A DNA stretch of 64,000 nt, taken from Thermoflavifilum aggregans. GTDB lineage: Bacteria > Bacteroidota > Bacteroidia > Chitinophagales > Chitinophagaceae. Below, piece after piece: positions 16,716 to 25,842 of this stretch; the first letter of the stretch is position 1, and each line of letters opens with the position of its first letter. Position numbers and translations under genes: made by a program. The stretch is from NCBI RefSeq assembly GCF_002797735.1, contig NZ_PGFG01000001.1:434001-498000 (forward strand). Direction: 5' to 3'. The notes beneath the pieces are model-generated. The model was not told the origin of the DNA. It saw only the letters and a list, made by a program, of their open reading frames with translations, and did no database searches.

Positions 16716-16854
16716 CGCATAACAACGTGTATAAGCAATGGCAACTTAGTGGTTATATGAAGCTTTGTGCTTCGTATCAAGTTTTGTGGTAGCAGACAGT
16801 TTAGCGCTTCGAAAATCGCCATCTTCGGGTAACTGCCTTAACATTTGCGATGAT
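16716..16854 (+). repeat. attC-like palindromic site H
   Basis: Left box CGCATAAC (16716-16723); ATGGC (16738-16742) pairs with GCCAT (16818-16822). Right arm TCG (16825-16827), 15 nt, core ATTTGCGATGAT (16843-16854), which departs from the consensus at position 8. The right arm shares GGGTAACTGC with site B. Length 139 bp. Confidence 0.65.
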
Positions 16855-16871
16855 TTATCCAAAACTTACTT

Positions 16872-17159
16872 ATGAAGACACAAATATTGACAATTTTCGC
16901 TTTATGTACTGTAATGCTTTCTTTTGGACAAGGCGCTTTCAAAAAGAATGACATTTATTTAGAAGCAGGTGGTAATGGGCTTTTCGGCTCTGTTAACTAC
17001 GAGAGACGATTAACAAAAGAGCCTGCACTAGGAGCAAGAATGGGTGTGGGCTTCTATACTGAAAATGCTTTTTATTTGACAATTCCCGTAGGCATTAATT
17101 ATTTGTTCAAACTAAAAGAGGAAAAATCATTTAAATCATTTATTGATGCTGGACATTGA
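16872..17159 (+). pseudogene. Truncated small outer-membrane beta-barrel protein (cassette 8)
   Basis: A 95-codon frame with a signal peptide (MKTQILTIFALCTVMLSFGQG) followed by short amphipathic strands characteristic of small Bacteroidota barrels: DIYLEAGGNGLFGSVNYERRL, ARMGVGFY, YLTIPVGINYLF, and it breaks off at KSFIDAGH. Related full-length proteins continue with several more strands, so the barrel is cut at about 17150. The next sequence does not continue it in any frame, and no complete palindrome follows, which marks the damaged right end of the array. Confidence 0.6.
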
Positions 17160-17285
17160 AGCAATCATCGGAAGTTTACATCCAAGCTTTGGTTTTGGCG
17201 AACGTAATTCTGCCAGGCAGTAGTCCTAAACTTCGGCTTTTAGTTATAAATAATTCTCCCTTAGTTTTTTGGGAAATATCTGCAG

Positions 17286-17441
17286 TTATTTCTGGTGAGA
17301 TTTTATATCAGGATTGCTCAGTACCTTTTCCGCGCCCACTGCAGGTACCGTATGACGGGCACAACCATTCAAAACTCCGGCTACCATCAGTGCGCAAGCC
17401 AGGATTGCAATGCTCCAAACAGCGCTATTTTTTATCTTCAT
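17286..17441 (-). CDS. Small predicted lipoprotein, 51 aa
   Basis: A short frame with a basic start (MKIKNSAVW), a hydrophobic core (SIAILACALMVAGV) and a lipobox VLNGC giving a mature N-terminal Cys at residue 27, then a 24-residue polar tail. The ATG at 17441 overlaps the end of the carbonic-anhydrase-like gene (17425) by 17 nt, suggesting translational coupling. The family is not recognised. It is the first chromosomal-type gene to the right of the cassette island, and its tail may have been altered by the insertion. Confidence 0.5.
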   Translation of the reverse strand: MKIKNSAVWSIAILACALMVAGVLNGCARHTVPAVGAEKVLSNPDIKSHQK

Positions 17442-17955
17442 ACCATCCGGAGTAGAAGATATAGTTGTTGGCAATCCGTTCTATTTCACGATTCACTTCT
17501 TCAACAGGAATTTCTTTTAATTTTCTCGCCGGTACACCGCCATAAATACAGCCGCTTTCTACGACCGTACCTTCCAGCACCACAGCACCTGCTGCAATGA
17601 TGACATTGGAATGAATATGCGCGTGATCCATTACAATGGCACCCATACCGATGAGGACATTATCTTCTACCGTGCAGCCATGCAATATCGCCCGATGGCC
17701 GATGGTTACGTGATCGCCGATGATGGTTTTGGTTTTCTGGTAGGTGCAATGAATGATGGCACCATCCTGGATATTTACCCGGTTACCGATGCGAATGCTG
17801 TTTACATCGGCGCGGATCACTGCATTGAACCAGATGCTGCAATCGTTTTTAATCACCACATCTCCCACAATTGTTGCATTGGGAGCAATGAAGCAATTTT
17901 CTCCTATTTCAGGATATTGATCTTTGACAGCTAAGATAACTGGCATATCAGGCAT
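17425..17955 (-). CDS. Gamma-carbonic anhydrase-like hexapeptide-repeat protein
   Basis: A 176-residue left-handed beta-helix protein of the YrdA/PaaY/gamma-CA group. Hexapeptide repeats start at NCFIAPNATIVGDVVI and run to about residue 135. Candidate metal-binding His residues are in DGAIIHCTYQ and TIGHRAILHGC, the usual three-His pattern. The C-terminal helix is EVNREIERIANNYIFYS. The open frame extends to 18240, but that part overlaps the divergent aminotransferase gene and is not family-like, so Met at 17955 is used (17946 is possible). Whether it is an active carbonic anhydrase is undecided. Confidence 0.9.
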   Translation of the reverse strand: MPDMPVILAVKDQYPEIGENCFIAPNATIVGDVVIKNDCSIWFNAVIRADVNSIRIGNRVNIQDGAIIHCTYQKTKTIIGDHVTIGHRAILHGCTVEDNVLIGMGAIVMDHAHIHSNVIIAAGAVVLEGTVVESGCIYGGVPARKLKEIPVEEVNREIERIANNYIFYSGWYEDKK

Positions 17956-18027
17956 TTGAATGGTTAATCCATATACGCCATTCCCGGCGAATGATGGTAC
18001 TTTTGCAAAAGTACTCGAATTCAGATT

Positions 18028-19218
18028 ATGAATCACCGTGAATTGTTTTTCAGGCATCTGGCGCAAACCTCGGATGAACCGTTGGCCTGGGAGATCAGCA
18101 AGGCTGAGGGTGCCTATCTTTGGGATGCAACGGGGAGGCCTTATTTGGATTTGATCGGAGGCATCAGTGTGTGTCATGTCGGGCATCGCCATCCGCATGT
18201 GTTGCAGGCCATAGCAGCGCAGGCTGAGCATTATCTGCATGTGATGGTGTATGGTGAGCTGATCCAGTCACCGCAGGTACAGTATGCTGAGCTGTTGGCC
18301 CGTCATTTGCCCGCCAGCCTGCAGCAGGTGTATTTTACCAATTCCGGTGCAGAAGCCATAGAAGGCGCCATGAAGCTGGCCAAGCGTTATACGGGCAGGC
18401 CTCATATATTTTGTTTTCACAAAAGTTATCATGGTTCTACGCAAGGTGCATTGAGTTTGCTGGGCGATGAATATTGGCGGCAGGCTTATCGGCCTCTGCT
18501 GCCTGGTATTTTCCGGTTTGGCTACAATGAAAATGAGGTGATTGATCAGATCAATGAGCAAACGGCATGTGTGGTGCTGGAAACCATTCAGGCCGAGGCC
18601 GGAGTAGTGATTCCGGATACGGCCTGGATGCAGGCGCTGGCGGAGAGATGCAAACAAACGGGTACCTTGCTGGTGGTGGATGAGGTGCAATGTGGTTTTG
18701 GACGAAACGGTACCCTCTGGGCATTTGAACAGTTTGGAATTGTGCCCGATATACTCGTGCTGGGCAAGGCGCTGGGCGGCGGATTGCCCCTGGGTGCCTT
18801 CATTGCTTCACAAGAGATGATGCAGGTATTGACTCATCATCCGGTATTGGGCCATATTACTACTTTCGGCGGCCACCCCTTGTGTTGTGCAGCAGGAAAG
18901 GCTGCTATGGAAGTGTTGCTGGAAGAGCATTTGTGGGAACAAGCCAGGGAAAAGGAAAAACTTTTCCATCAATATCTGCAGCCATTGCCAGGATGTACAA
19001 TCCGAAGCCGGGGTTTGATGATAGCCATTGAATTTGAAACAGCAGAAATCAATAAGCAAATCATTCACCGATGTTGGGAGAAAGGCGTGTTTACCGACTG
19101 GTATTTGTTTGCACCTCATTGCATGCGCATTGCTCCTCCGCTCATCATCAGCGAACAGCAGATTCAGCAGGCCTGTGAAGTGATCTGGGATGCGGTGAAG
19201 GAAGTATGGGGTAATTAA
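18028..19218 (+). CDS. Class III PLP-dependent aminotransferase
   Basis: A 396-residue fold-type I aminotransferase of the acetylornithine/4-aminobutyrate group (class III). Visible features are the TNSGAEAIEGAMKLAKRYTGR cofactor-phosphate loop (shown in part at about residues 108-128), YHGSTQGALS, the VVDEVQCGFGRNG Asp that contacts the pyridine ring, and the Schiff-base Lys in VLGKALGGGLP (about residue 251). The substrate (ornithine, diaminobutyrate or another amine) is not decided; no arginine biosynthesis genes are next to it. Its stop overlaps the stop of the convergent DUF5686 gene by 4 nt. Confidence 0.9.
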   Translation: MNHRELFFRHLAQTSDEPLAWEISKAEGAYLWDATGRPYLDLIGGISVCHVGHRHPHVLQAIAAQAEHYLHVMVYGELIQSPQVQYAELLARHLPASLQQVYFTNSGAEAIEGAMKLAKRYTGRPHIFCFHKSYHGSTQGALSLLGDEYWRQAYRPLLPGIFRFGYNENEVIDQINEQTACVVLETIQAEAGVVIPDTAWMQALAERCKQTGTLLVVDEVQCGFGRNGTLWAFEQFGIVPDILVLGKALGGGLPLGAFIASQEMMQVLTHHPVLGHITTFGGHPLCCAAGKAAMEVLLEEHLWEQAREKEKLFHQYLQPLPGCTIRSRGLMIAIEFETAEINKQIIHRCWEKGVFTDWYLFAPHCMRIAPPLIISEQQIQQACEVIWDAVKEVWGN

Positions 19219-21704
19219 AAATCAAGTTGAACGCTGCCAAATACGCCGAAGTTGTGATGGTATGATTCTGTAGGCTGAATCTTGGGTGTTACGCGCCATA
19301 CAAAATCAATACGAAAGAAATGCAGGATATTTTCTACACCTGTACCCAATTCCAGATACGGATTGCCTTGCAATGTTTTAAATGGTCCCTGATTTACGAG
19401 ATTGAGTTGGGCATTGGCCGGTGAAAGATTGCCTATAATACCCTTGGCGGTCCAGAACTGGCGCAGTTTCAGTTTATTCAGCAAAGGGATGTATGTGAAA
19501 ATGCCACCACCCAGTTCATGCTCAATCATAAATCCGGCATATTCATCACAAAGAAATTCATAGCGCTGCATCATATCAAATGCATACTTGTCGTAATAAT
19601 ACAGATTATTGCCAGGCGGTACTTGAAGCAATACGAATGGAAGGGTACCATAAATTTTGCCTCCGAAGAAGTTATAATACAAATGTCCAAACGGAGCAAT
19701 GCTCATGTAATCCGAGATATTAGCAGCAACTTTTTGAAAAGCATATTGTCCATTTAAGAACCCTTTCATGCCCAGGGTGAACTTTACATCCACAATCGGA
19801 TAATCACTTCCCAAGCTTATGCGATAATAATTGCCTTCCAGAAATTGCTCCTGATAAGCATATCGCAATTCCAGCGAAACTTCTGAACTGGAAAGTGGGT
19901 TGCCGGTTTTTCCGTCAATAGCAAAATCATCTTTTGTAGGCAAAGGTGCGTAGGGCGAGAATTGCTGGTTAAGAAAAGTAATATGCTGTGAAAAGCCGCT
20001 GTAATCTTCACGATAAAACTCCATTCTTTTTTCATCAACCATCACAAATTTCTGTATTACACCCGGCTTATACACAGCTAAGGTGAAGATATTATCTGTG
20101 TTGATCTGATCATAATAAATAGCACCATTGTCCAGATCGTGTGTATAAGATGCATAGAGATAAATGCGGGGCCTGCGATGCAGAATCCATAATGCAGATG
20201 TATGCCCCTTGAACGTACGATCAGCAGTTCCGTAAGCAAGGTAATTGCTGAGATAAATATTTTTACTGAAATTTATATTGGTGCCCACATCGAGGCGCAA
20301 GCGGATGTTTTCGAGATGATTAGCTGATAATTCATAATAATAAGGCCCCAATTCCAGCGGCCCTACTTCTTTCACGCCCGTAACCAGAAACTGCACGGTA
20401 TGCGAATATTTCTGAAAGGTGGGGTTGTGCTGCAATGAGTCCACCATTTCATACACGCCTTTTTCCTGCCGGGCAAGCGGTTCGAAGCGATGAACTGTCC
20501 AGAAGCTGTCGCTTCTCTCTCTTGCATCTGGCAATACTACAATATTGTCTTTGTAATGTGGATTATCAAAAATGTTGGTTGCGGCTGTATCGTTGATGGC
20601 TAAAGGTTCATACAATGTGGTTTTTCGACCGATGAATGTGAGTTTGCGGGCAACCGGAGTATAGAAGTCGGCCACAAATTTATCTTTTGATATAAACCAA
20701 ATGGAATCATTGTAAGGTTTGTATTCCTGTACCAGGCTTACGCGGGAAACGAAGTTCAGATTGGCATTTGAAGTAACTTCTAAATTCATTTTCTGAATAG
20801 CAAAAGTGGTATCGTTTACCCAGAAATCACCTGTGAATACATTTTCATTTTTTCTTTTCGGTATAAAGGTGATGTGAAAACATCTTCTTCCGTCAATATA
20901 TTGTGTATCCACAAGCTGATAATCGTAGTACAAAGTAGCAATGTTTGCAATAGGACTTACAAATTGCTTATCGAATACAGGAATGAAATTATCGTACACA
21001 TTTACATTCTGATACATGGTGCCCAAATAGCGTGTTATGCTTTTATTTTGGATACCTGATGTTTTGCTGGCAATAATTATTTCTTTGGTTCGGTGCGGTG
21101 TACGCTGGAAATAATAGTCGGAAATAGTTTCGGTAAAAAGGATAGGAAGATAAATATCGCCTGTTTCTGAAGTATCCACATTATTCAATACAAACTGAAA
21201 AGGTTGAAATAGTTTGGAATGCAGAAATTTATTTTTGTCAATTTTGTTGATATCGAATTCCAGTTTGTTATATACCTTTTCCTTGTAGCTTTCAAAGCGA
21301 TCCATATTGTTGTAGGGTTTTCGCTGAATGATTTTGCGAAGGATAATCAATGCCGGATTCACACCTGCATGCACCACTACTTCGTTCATGGTATAACCCG
21401 AGCGTTCGAGCCGGAAGACGATGTACTGGGAATCTGCATCATGTCTGACGGCTATGATCATGCGGTGATAGCCCAACACGCTTGCCAGCAGTGAGTCGGA
21501 AGGCAGATGATCTAATCTGAATATAAACCTGCCATTCTCGTCGGCTACTACTCCCACATCGGTGCCTTTGAACTGCACACCTGCAAAGGGAAGAGCTTCT
21601 CCTGTATGTGCATCAAGCACACTTCCAGCCACAATCCGTTGCTGAGCCGGAGCAACCACCCAGGCCAGCAGCAATGTTACCAGACATAGCAGGTTTTTCA
21701 ACAT
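19215..21704 (-). CDS. DUF5686 outer-membrane protein with CarboxypepD_reg domain
   Basis: About 829 residues from the preferred Met (21704; ATG 21719 adds five residues). The signal peptide is MLKNLLCLVTLLLAWVVAPA. A carboxypeptidase-regulatory-like domain follows (about residues 25-105; GSVLDAHTGEALPFAGVQF, GVVADENGRF), then the DUF5686 region with RKPYNNMDRFESYKEKVYNK, and a long beta-rich C-terminal half that ends in aromatic strands (VFGSVQLDF), consistent with an outer-membrane barrel. The family is widespread in Bacteroidota and of unknown function. No regulatory partner is adjacent. Confidence 0.87.
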   Translation of the reverse strand: MLKNLLCLVTLLLAWVVAPAQQRIVAGSVLDAHTGEALPFAGVQFKGTDVGVVADENGRFIFRLDHLPSDSLLASVLGYHRMIIAVRHDADSQYIVFRLERSGYTMNEVVVHAGVNPALIILRKIIQRKPYNNMDRFESYKEKVYNKLEFDINKIDKNKFLHSKLFQPFQFVLNNVDTSETGDIYLPILFTETISDYYFQRTPHRTKEIIIASKTSGIQNKSITRYLGTMYQNVNVYDNFIPVFDKQFVSPIANIATLYYDYQLVDTQYIDGRRCFHITFIPKRKNENVFTGDFWVNDTTFAIQKMNLEVTSNANLNFVSRVSLVQEYKPYNDSIWFISKDKFVADFYTPVARKLTFIGRKTTLYEPLAINDTAATNIFDNPHYKDNIVVLPDARERSDSFWTVHRFEPLARQEKGVYEMVDSLQHNPTFQKYSHTVQFLVTGVKEVGPLELGPYYYELSANHLENIRLRLDVGTNINFSKNIYLSNYLAYGTADRTFKGHTSALWILHRRPRIYLYASYTHDLDNGAIYYDQINTDNIFTLAVYKPGVIQKFVMVDEKRMEFYREDYSGFSQHITFLNQQFSPYAPLPTKDDFAIDGKTGNPLSSSEVSLELRYAYQEQFLEGNYYRISLGSDYPIVDVKFTLGMKGFLNGQYAFQKVAANISDYMSIAPFGHLYYNFFGGKIYGTLPFVLLQVPPGNNLYYYDKYAFDMMQRYEFLCDEYAGFMIEHELGGGIFTYIPLLNKLKLRQFWTAKGIIGNLSPANAQLNLVNQGPFKTLQGNPYLELGTGVENILHFFRIDFVWRVTPKIQPTESYHHNFGVFGSVQLDF

Positions 21705-21791
21705 AGGTTGGTGATCCATTTTGCAATTTAGGAGATTTTCATAGGCATATAGTCACATAATCGTTAGTTTCGCCCTATAAGTTAGCCTGTT

Positions 21792-22169
21792 ATGCAAAAT
21801 CATTCATCCTTTTCGCTGAAGGCACGTATACAAAGCTTTGCATTTGCATTTGCCGGTCTTTTTCAGCTGGTCCGCAAAGAACATAATGCACGGATTCATC
21901 TGCTGGCCACAGCGGCGGTATTGGCTGCCGGATTGTTGTTGCATATCGGCCGGGCCGACTGGCTCGCTGTGGTGATGGCTACAGGCCTGGTGTGGTGTGC
22001 CGAAGCTTTCAATAGTGCCATAGAAAAATTAACTGATCAGGTATCGCCGGAATGGAATGTACAGGCCAAATACATTAAAGATGTAGCTGCTGCTGCCGTA
22101 TTGATTGCAGCAATAACAGCAGTAGTAGTTGCTTGCCTGGTATTTATTCCCAGACTGCAGGCGTTATAA
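21792..22169 (+). CDS. dgkA: Diacylglycerol kinase / undecaprenol kinase family
   Basis: A 125-residue membrane protein with the prokaryotic DgkA layout: an amphipathic start with RIQSFAFAFAGLFQLVRKEHN, three membrane helices, and the signature around residues 72-80 (AEAFNSAIEKLTDQVSPEW), matching the E-x-x-N-T-A-I-E-x-x-x-D signature. It phosphorylates diacylglycerol or undecaprenol at the inner membrane for lipid recycling. The gene is preceded by a near-match to the -7 box (TAGTTTCG, 21765-21772) and is convergent with mfd, with only 16 nt between stops. Confidence 0.92.
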   Translation: MQNHSSFSLKARIQSFAFAFAGLFQLVRKEHNARIHLLATAAVLAAGLLLHIGRADWLAVVMATGLVWCAEAFNSAIEKLTDQVSPEWNVQAKYIKDVAAAAVLIAAITAVVVACLVFIPRLQAL

Positions 22170-22185
22170 ACAAAATGGTGCATGT

Positions 22186-25100
22186 TTACTGGCTCGCGGC
22201 AGGTTTTGGTTTTGCCATTTGAGATGCATATGCATCGGGATGGATAAAACGCATCATGCGCGTCAGCAAGTTCTCCAGTTCATCAATGCTCTGCATATGA
22301 TCCATGATGAGCATGAAATTTTTGCCGATTTGCTTCAGCCTTGCCTGATGAATTTCTTGTTGTACAAATTGCAGTATGCGTTGGAAAGTGGGTGATTCAA
22401 AATAGGGAGAATCGGGATTGCTGTTGAAATAACATCTGAGTTTACCCTCTTTGAGAATAATTTTTTCAAAGCCGGCTTTTACCCCCATCCAGCGGCAACG
22501 CATGGCTTTAAGCAGATCAACAACGGGCTGTGGCAGAGGTCCAAAGCGATCTTCCAGCTCATGCGCAAAAGCCTGGAGTTTTTCTTCTGTTTCAATCTGA
22601 TTCAGTTCCTGGTACAGGCTCAGGCGTTCGGCAATATTTTCCACGTAATCATCCGGAATCAGGATTTCCAGATCCGTGTCAATGGTACAATCACTCACGT
22701 AATCAGCTTCCCTTTCCATCTGGTCTTTAAACAGATCGCGGAATTCATGTTGTTTTAGCTCGCGTACGGCTTCATCAAGGATTTTTTGATACATATCAAT
22801 GCCCATTTCGGCCATGAAACCGCTTTGTTCGGCACCCAGCAGGTTGCCTGCTCCACGAATATCCAGATCACGCAAGGCAATCTGGAAGCCACTGCCCAAG
22901 TCGGTAAATTGTTCAATGGCCTGCAGGCGCTTGCGGCTGTCGGCAGGTAAACTGCTTAAGGGAGGCGCAATCAGGTAACAAAATGCTTTTTTGTTGCTCC
23001 TTCCTACCCGGCCACGAAGCTGATGCAGATCACTCAGGCCAAACTGATGGGCATTGTGGATGATAATGGTGTTTACATTGGGCATGTCCAGTCCGCTTTC
23101 CACAATATTGGTACAAACCAGCACATCATATTTGCGATTCATGAAGTCCAGGATCACTTGTTCCAGCTGGTGTCCTTCCATTTTACCATGTGCCACTGCA
23201 ACAGATATATCGGGGCAAAGCGACTGGATAAGATTTTTGATTTCACCGATGTTTTGTACGCGGTTATGAATGAAAAACACCTGGCCGCCTCTTTCTATTT
23301 CGTAATAGATGGCATCCCGTATCACGTGTTCGTCAAACTGGATAATCTCAGTTTCAATGGGTTGACGATTGGGTGGAGGCGTATTGATGATAGATAAGTC
23401 GCGGGCTCCCATCAGAGAAAACTGCAGGGTGCGTGGGATAGGCGTCGCGGTCATCGTCAGCGTATCTACGTTGGTTTTCAGTTGCCTGATTTTTTCCTTG
23501 GCTGCTACACCGAATTTTTGTTCTTCATCAATGATTAAAAGACCCAGATCTTTGAATTCCACGTCTTTTCCCAGCAGCGCATGTGTGCCGATGATGATAT
23601 CAATCTTGCCTTCTTTAAGTTTCTGCAGGGTTTCCTTTCGCTCTCTGGCAGATTTGAAACGATTGATATAATCTACCGTGCAGGGAAAATTCTGCAAGCG
23701 GTCGGAAAAGGTTTTGTAATGCTGATAAGCAAGGATGGTTGTGGGAACCAGCACGGCAGCCTGTTTGCCATCCACGACGGTCTTGAAAGCGGCACGGATA
23801 GCCACTTCTGTTTTACCAAAGCCCACATCGCCGCAAATCAGCCGGTCCATCGGCTCGGGCGATTCCATATCACGTTTTACATCTTCAGTAGCTTTGCTTT
23901 GATCGGGCGTATCTTCATACATGAACGAAGCTTCCAGCTCGTGTTGCAGATAGGTATCGGGTGAATGGGCAAATCCTTTTTTTGCTTTGCGTTCGGCATA
24001 CAGGCGGATGAGATCGGCCGCAATATCCTTGACTTTTGACTTGGTTTTTTCCTTCAGTTTTTGCCAGGTGTCACTTCCCAGCTTGTGAATGCGGGGTGTG
24101 GTGCCTTCCTTGCCTACGTATTTGCTGATTTTGTGCAGGGAATTGATATTTACATACAGGATATCGTTGTCTTTGTAAATGATGCGAATGGCTTCCTGCA
24201 CGTGGCCGTTTACCTCGATTTTCTGCAACCCGCTGAAAATACCGATGCCATGATCCATGTGCACCACATAATCACCAGGTTGCAGTTCTTTCAGGGCTTT
24301 CAGCGTGAGTGCCTTGTTTTTGCTGTAAGCTTGGCGGATATGGTATTTGTGATATCGTTCAAAAATCTGATGATCGGTGTAGCATACCAGCTGGTGATCA
24401 TGATCCACAAAACCTTTGCTCAGATTTACAGTTAAAGGCGTGAGTACAATGCCTGCCTGAAGATCATCAAAGATAGCCTGCAGACGCTGGATCTGACGCG
24501 GATTTTCGGCAGCCAGCAGCAAGGCATATTTCTTCTGATCGTATTGTTTCAGGTTGTCAATCAACAGTTCAAACTGCCGGTTGAAGCCGGGCTGTTCCTC
24601 CATGTGGAAAGTGAAGACCTGTGTGGCTTTCGGATGACCCTGGCGTTTCCCGAACTCAATCAGATGATGCTGAAATAATTGTTGAATGCAGCTTTCAGCC
24701 TGACAGAAATCGTTGCGTTGGAAGACAAGTGTTTTGCCGGATTCTTCATCCATTATGGCATGGATGGGTTGTTGCAGGCTTTCTTCCAGCAAGTGTGCAT
24801 GCTGCCGGAGGGCATCTTGCAGGAATTGCAGATCTTTTACCCACCAGATGGTGGGTGGAGGCAGGAATGTGATGAGACTCACCCGTTCACTTGCCAGCTG
24901 AGGGTTTTCCAGGTTGGGCAAAAGGGTTACCTGCCTGATTTTGCGTTCACTTAACTGGGTTTCCGGATCAAATATGCGAATGGATTCAATATCTTCCCCA
25001 AATAATTCAATGCGGTAGGGCTTTTCATTTCCAAAAGAATAAATATCTACGATACCTCCGCGTATGGCCACCTGGCCGGGCTCATACACAAAGTCGGTCC

Positions 25101-25605
25101 GCTCAAATCCCAATCCGATCAGTTGCTCCACCAGCGCTTCAACCCGCAGCTTCTGTCCTGCTTCCAGCACAACCGAATGCCGGGTATATTGTTCGGGCGG
25201 AGCTACCTTTTCCAGTAAGGCTTCCGGATAAGTGACCAATATTTTTTTACGGGCTACCGGTTCTGAAAAATGCATCAGGGCTTCCGTGCGCAGCATAATA
25301 TGGCTTTTCTGCACATGGTCAAACCGGCGTGGAGATTTAAACGAATCCGGGAAAAAGAACACATCCAGGGCATGAGATATTTGCTCCAGATCATTGTGGA
25401 AGTAAGCGGCTTCTTCTTTATCGTTTAAAACAAATACATGATTGAAAGATGTGTTTTTCCACAACACGGTTGCCATCATGGCTGCGGCTGAGCCGGCAAG
25501 TCCCGTTAAACAGAAAATTCCGGAAGGAAAAGAGGAGAGCTGTTCCGCCAGCGATTGAAGGCGGTCATCATCCTGAAATCTGCGCAACACATCCTGCGGA
25601 TCCAT
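22186..25605 (-). CDS. mfd: Transcription-repair coupling factor
   Basis: A 1139-residue helicase-like translocase that removes stalled RNA polymerase from DNA lesions and recruits UvrA. The N-terminal UvrB-like region (about residues 1-350) precedes a CarD-like RNA-polymerase interaction domain ([20 protein letters not shown]), then the SF2 motor with Walker [18 protein letters not shown] as motif [11 protein letters not shown] as motif III and [17 protein letters not shown] as motif VI, and a C-terminal TRCF domain. Length is normal. A perfect -7 box TAACTTTG (25623-25616, minus strand) ends about 10 nt before the start, implying a very short leader. Confidence 0.97.
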   Translation of the reverse strand: MDPQDVLRRFQDDDRLQSLAEQLSSFPSGIFCLTGLAGSAAAMMATVLWKNTSFNHVFVLNDKEEAAYFHNDLEQISHALDVFFFPDSFKSPRRFDHVQKSHIMLRTEALMHFSEPVARKKILVTYPEALLEKVAPPEQYTRHSVVLEAGQKLRVEALVEQLIGLGFERTDFVYEPGQVAIRGGIVDIYSFGNEKPYRIELFGEDIESIRIFDPETQLSERKIRQVTLLPNLENPQLASERVSLITFLPPPTIWWVKDLQFLQDALRQHAHLLEESLQQPIHAIMDEESGKTLVFQRNDFCQAESCIQQLFQHHLIEFGKRQGHPKATQVFTFHMEEQPGFNRQFELLIDNLKQYDQKKYALLLAAENPRQIQRLQAIFDDLQAGIVLTPLTVNLSKGFVDHDHQLVCYTDHQIFERYHKYHIRQAYSKNKALTLKALKELQPGDYVVHMDHGIGIFSGLQKIEVNGHVQEAIRIIYKDNDILYVNINSLHKISKYVGKEGTTPRIHKLGSDTWQKLKEKTKSKVKDIAADLIRLYAERKAKKGFAHSPDTYLQHELEASFMYEDTPDQSKATEDVKRDMESPEPMDRLICGDVGFGKTEVAIRAAFKTVVDGKQAAVLVPTTILAYQHYKTFSDRLQNFPCTVDYINRFKSARERKETLQKLKEGKIDIIIGTHALLGKDVEFKDLGLLIIDEEQKFGVAAKEKIRQLKTNVDTLTMTATPIPRTLQFSLMGARDLSIINTPPPNRQPIETEIIQFDEHVIRDAIYYEIERGGQVFFIHNRVQNIGEIKNLIQSLCPDISVAVAHGKMEGHQLEQVILDFMNRKYDVLVCTNIVESGLDMPNVNTIIIHNAHQFGLSDLHQLRGRVGRSNKKAFCYLIAPPLSSLPADSRKRLQAIEQFTDLGSGFQIALRDLDIRGAGNLLGAEQSGFMAEMGIDMYQKILDEAVRELKQHEFRDLFKDQMEREADYVSDCTIDTDLEILIPDDYVENIAERLSLYQELNQIETEEKLQAFAHELEDRFGPLPQPVVDLLKAMRCRWMGVKAGFEKIILKEGKLRCYFNSNPDSPYFESPTFQRILQFVQQEIHQARLKQIGKNFMLIMDHMQSIDELENLLTRMMRFIHPDAYASQMAKPKPAASQ

Positions 25606-25615
25606 CGAACGGCGG

Positions 25616-25623
25616 CAAAGTTA
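25616..25623 (-). promoter_or_regulatory. -7 promoter element (TAACTTTG) for mfd
   Basis: Perfect match to the Bacteroidota -7 consensus TAnnTTTG, placed 10 nt upstream of the mfd ATG. No TTG -33 box is seen at the usual distance. The rest of 25606-25842 (237 nt) holds nothing else recognised; the divergent oxidoreductase gene starts at 25843. Confidence 0.45.
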
Positions 25624-25842
25624 CGAATTTTCAACGGTTGCCTGTTATTTCTGATGCATCCATCATCCTGAATCCATATCATAATCGGAATCATTGTACA
25701 TACCTGTTTGTTTTACACTCAATAGAAAATGAGATTCCATGCAGGTTTCCGAAACAAGGGACGTATGGATGCATTTGGCCCGAATAGGTTTTTTTGTATC
25801 TTGCCCGCTCTAAATATTTAGCTAACCCAACGACCATTTGAT

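Larger units (their letters stand above)
9186..17255 (+). mobile_element. Integron-like gene cassette array without integrase
   Basis: An AT-rich island between rsgA and the 17.3 kb lipoprotein. Sample lines give 18/60 G+C at 9361 and 14/60 at 14521, against 35/60 at 18601 outside. It contains eight same-strand units, seven of which end in an imperfect palindrome of 99-205 bp whose two-box arms resemble integron attC sites. Gene contents (toxin, VOC, DUF1697, SRPBCC, EthD, SnoaL-like, CPBP) are typical small cassette cargo. Start codons of seven units lie 17-64 nt after the preceding core; that of unit 1 lies inside it. No integrase, attI or transposase is visible, so this would be classed as an attC cluster lacking an integrase. 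The right border is inferred from where the truncated eighth unit stops making sense and chromosome-like sequence resumes; it is uncertain by about 100 nt. Confidence 0.72.

Noticed and set aside
9061..17255. CRISPR array or transposon as explanation for the island
   Set aside because: Repeats are long imperfect palindromes between genes, not short identical direct repeats with spacers, and no transposase or terminal inverted repeats were found.
17156..17455. 99-codon plus-strand frame across the island's right border
   Set aside because: It spans truncated cassette, junction and antisense of the lipoprotein and has no domain-like features.
17956..18240. Upstream extension of the carbonic-anhydrase-like frame
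   Set aside because: Overlaps the divergent aminotransferase start and lacks hexapeptide repeats.
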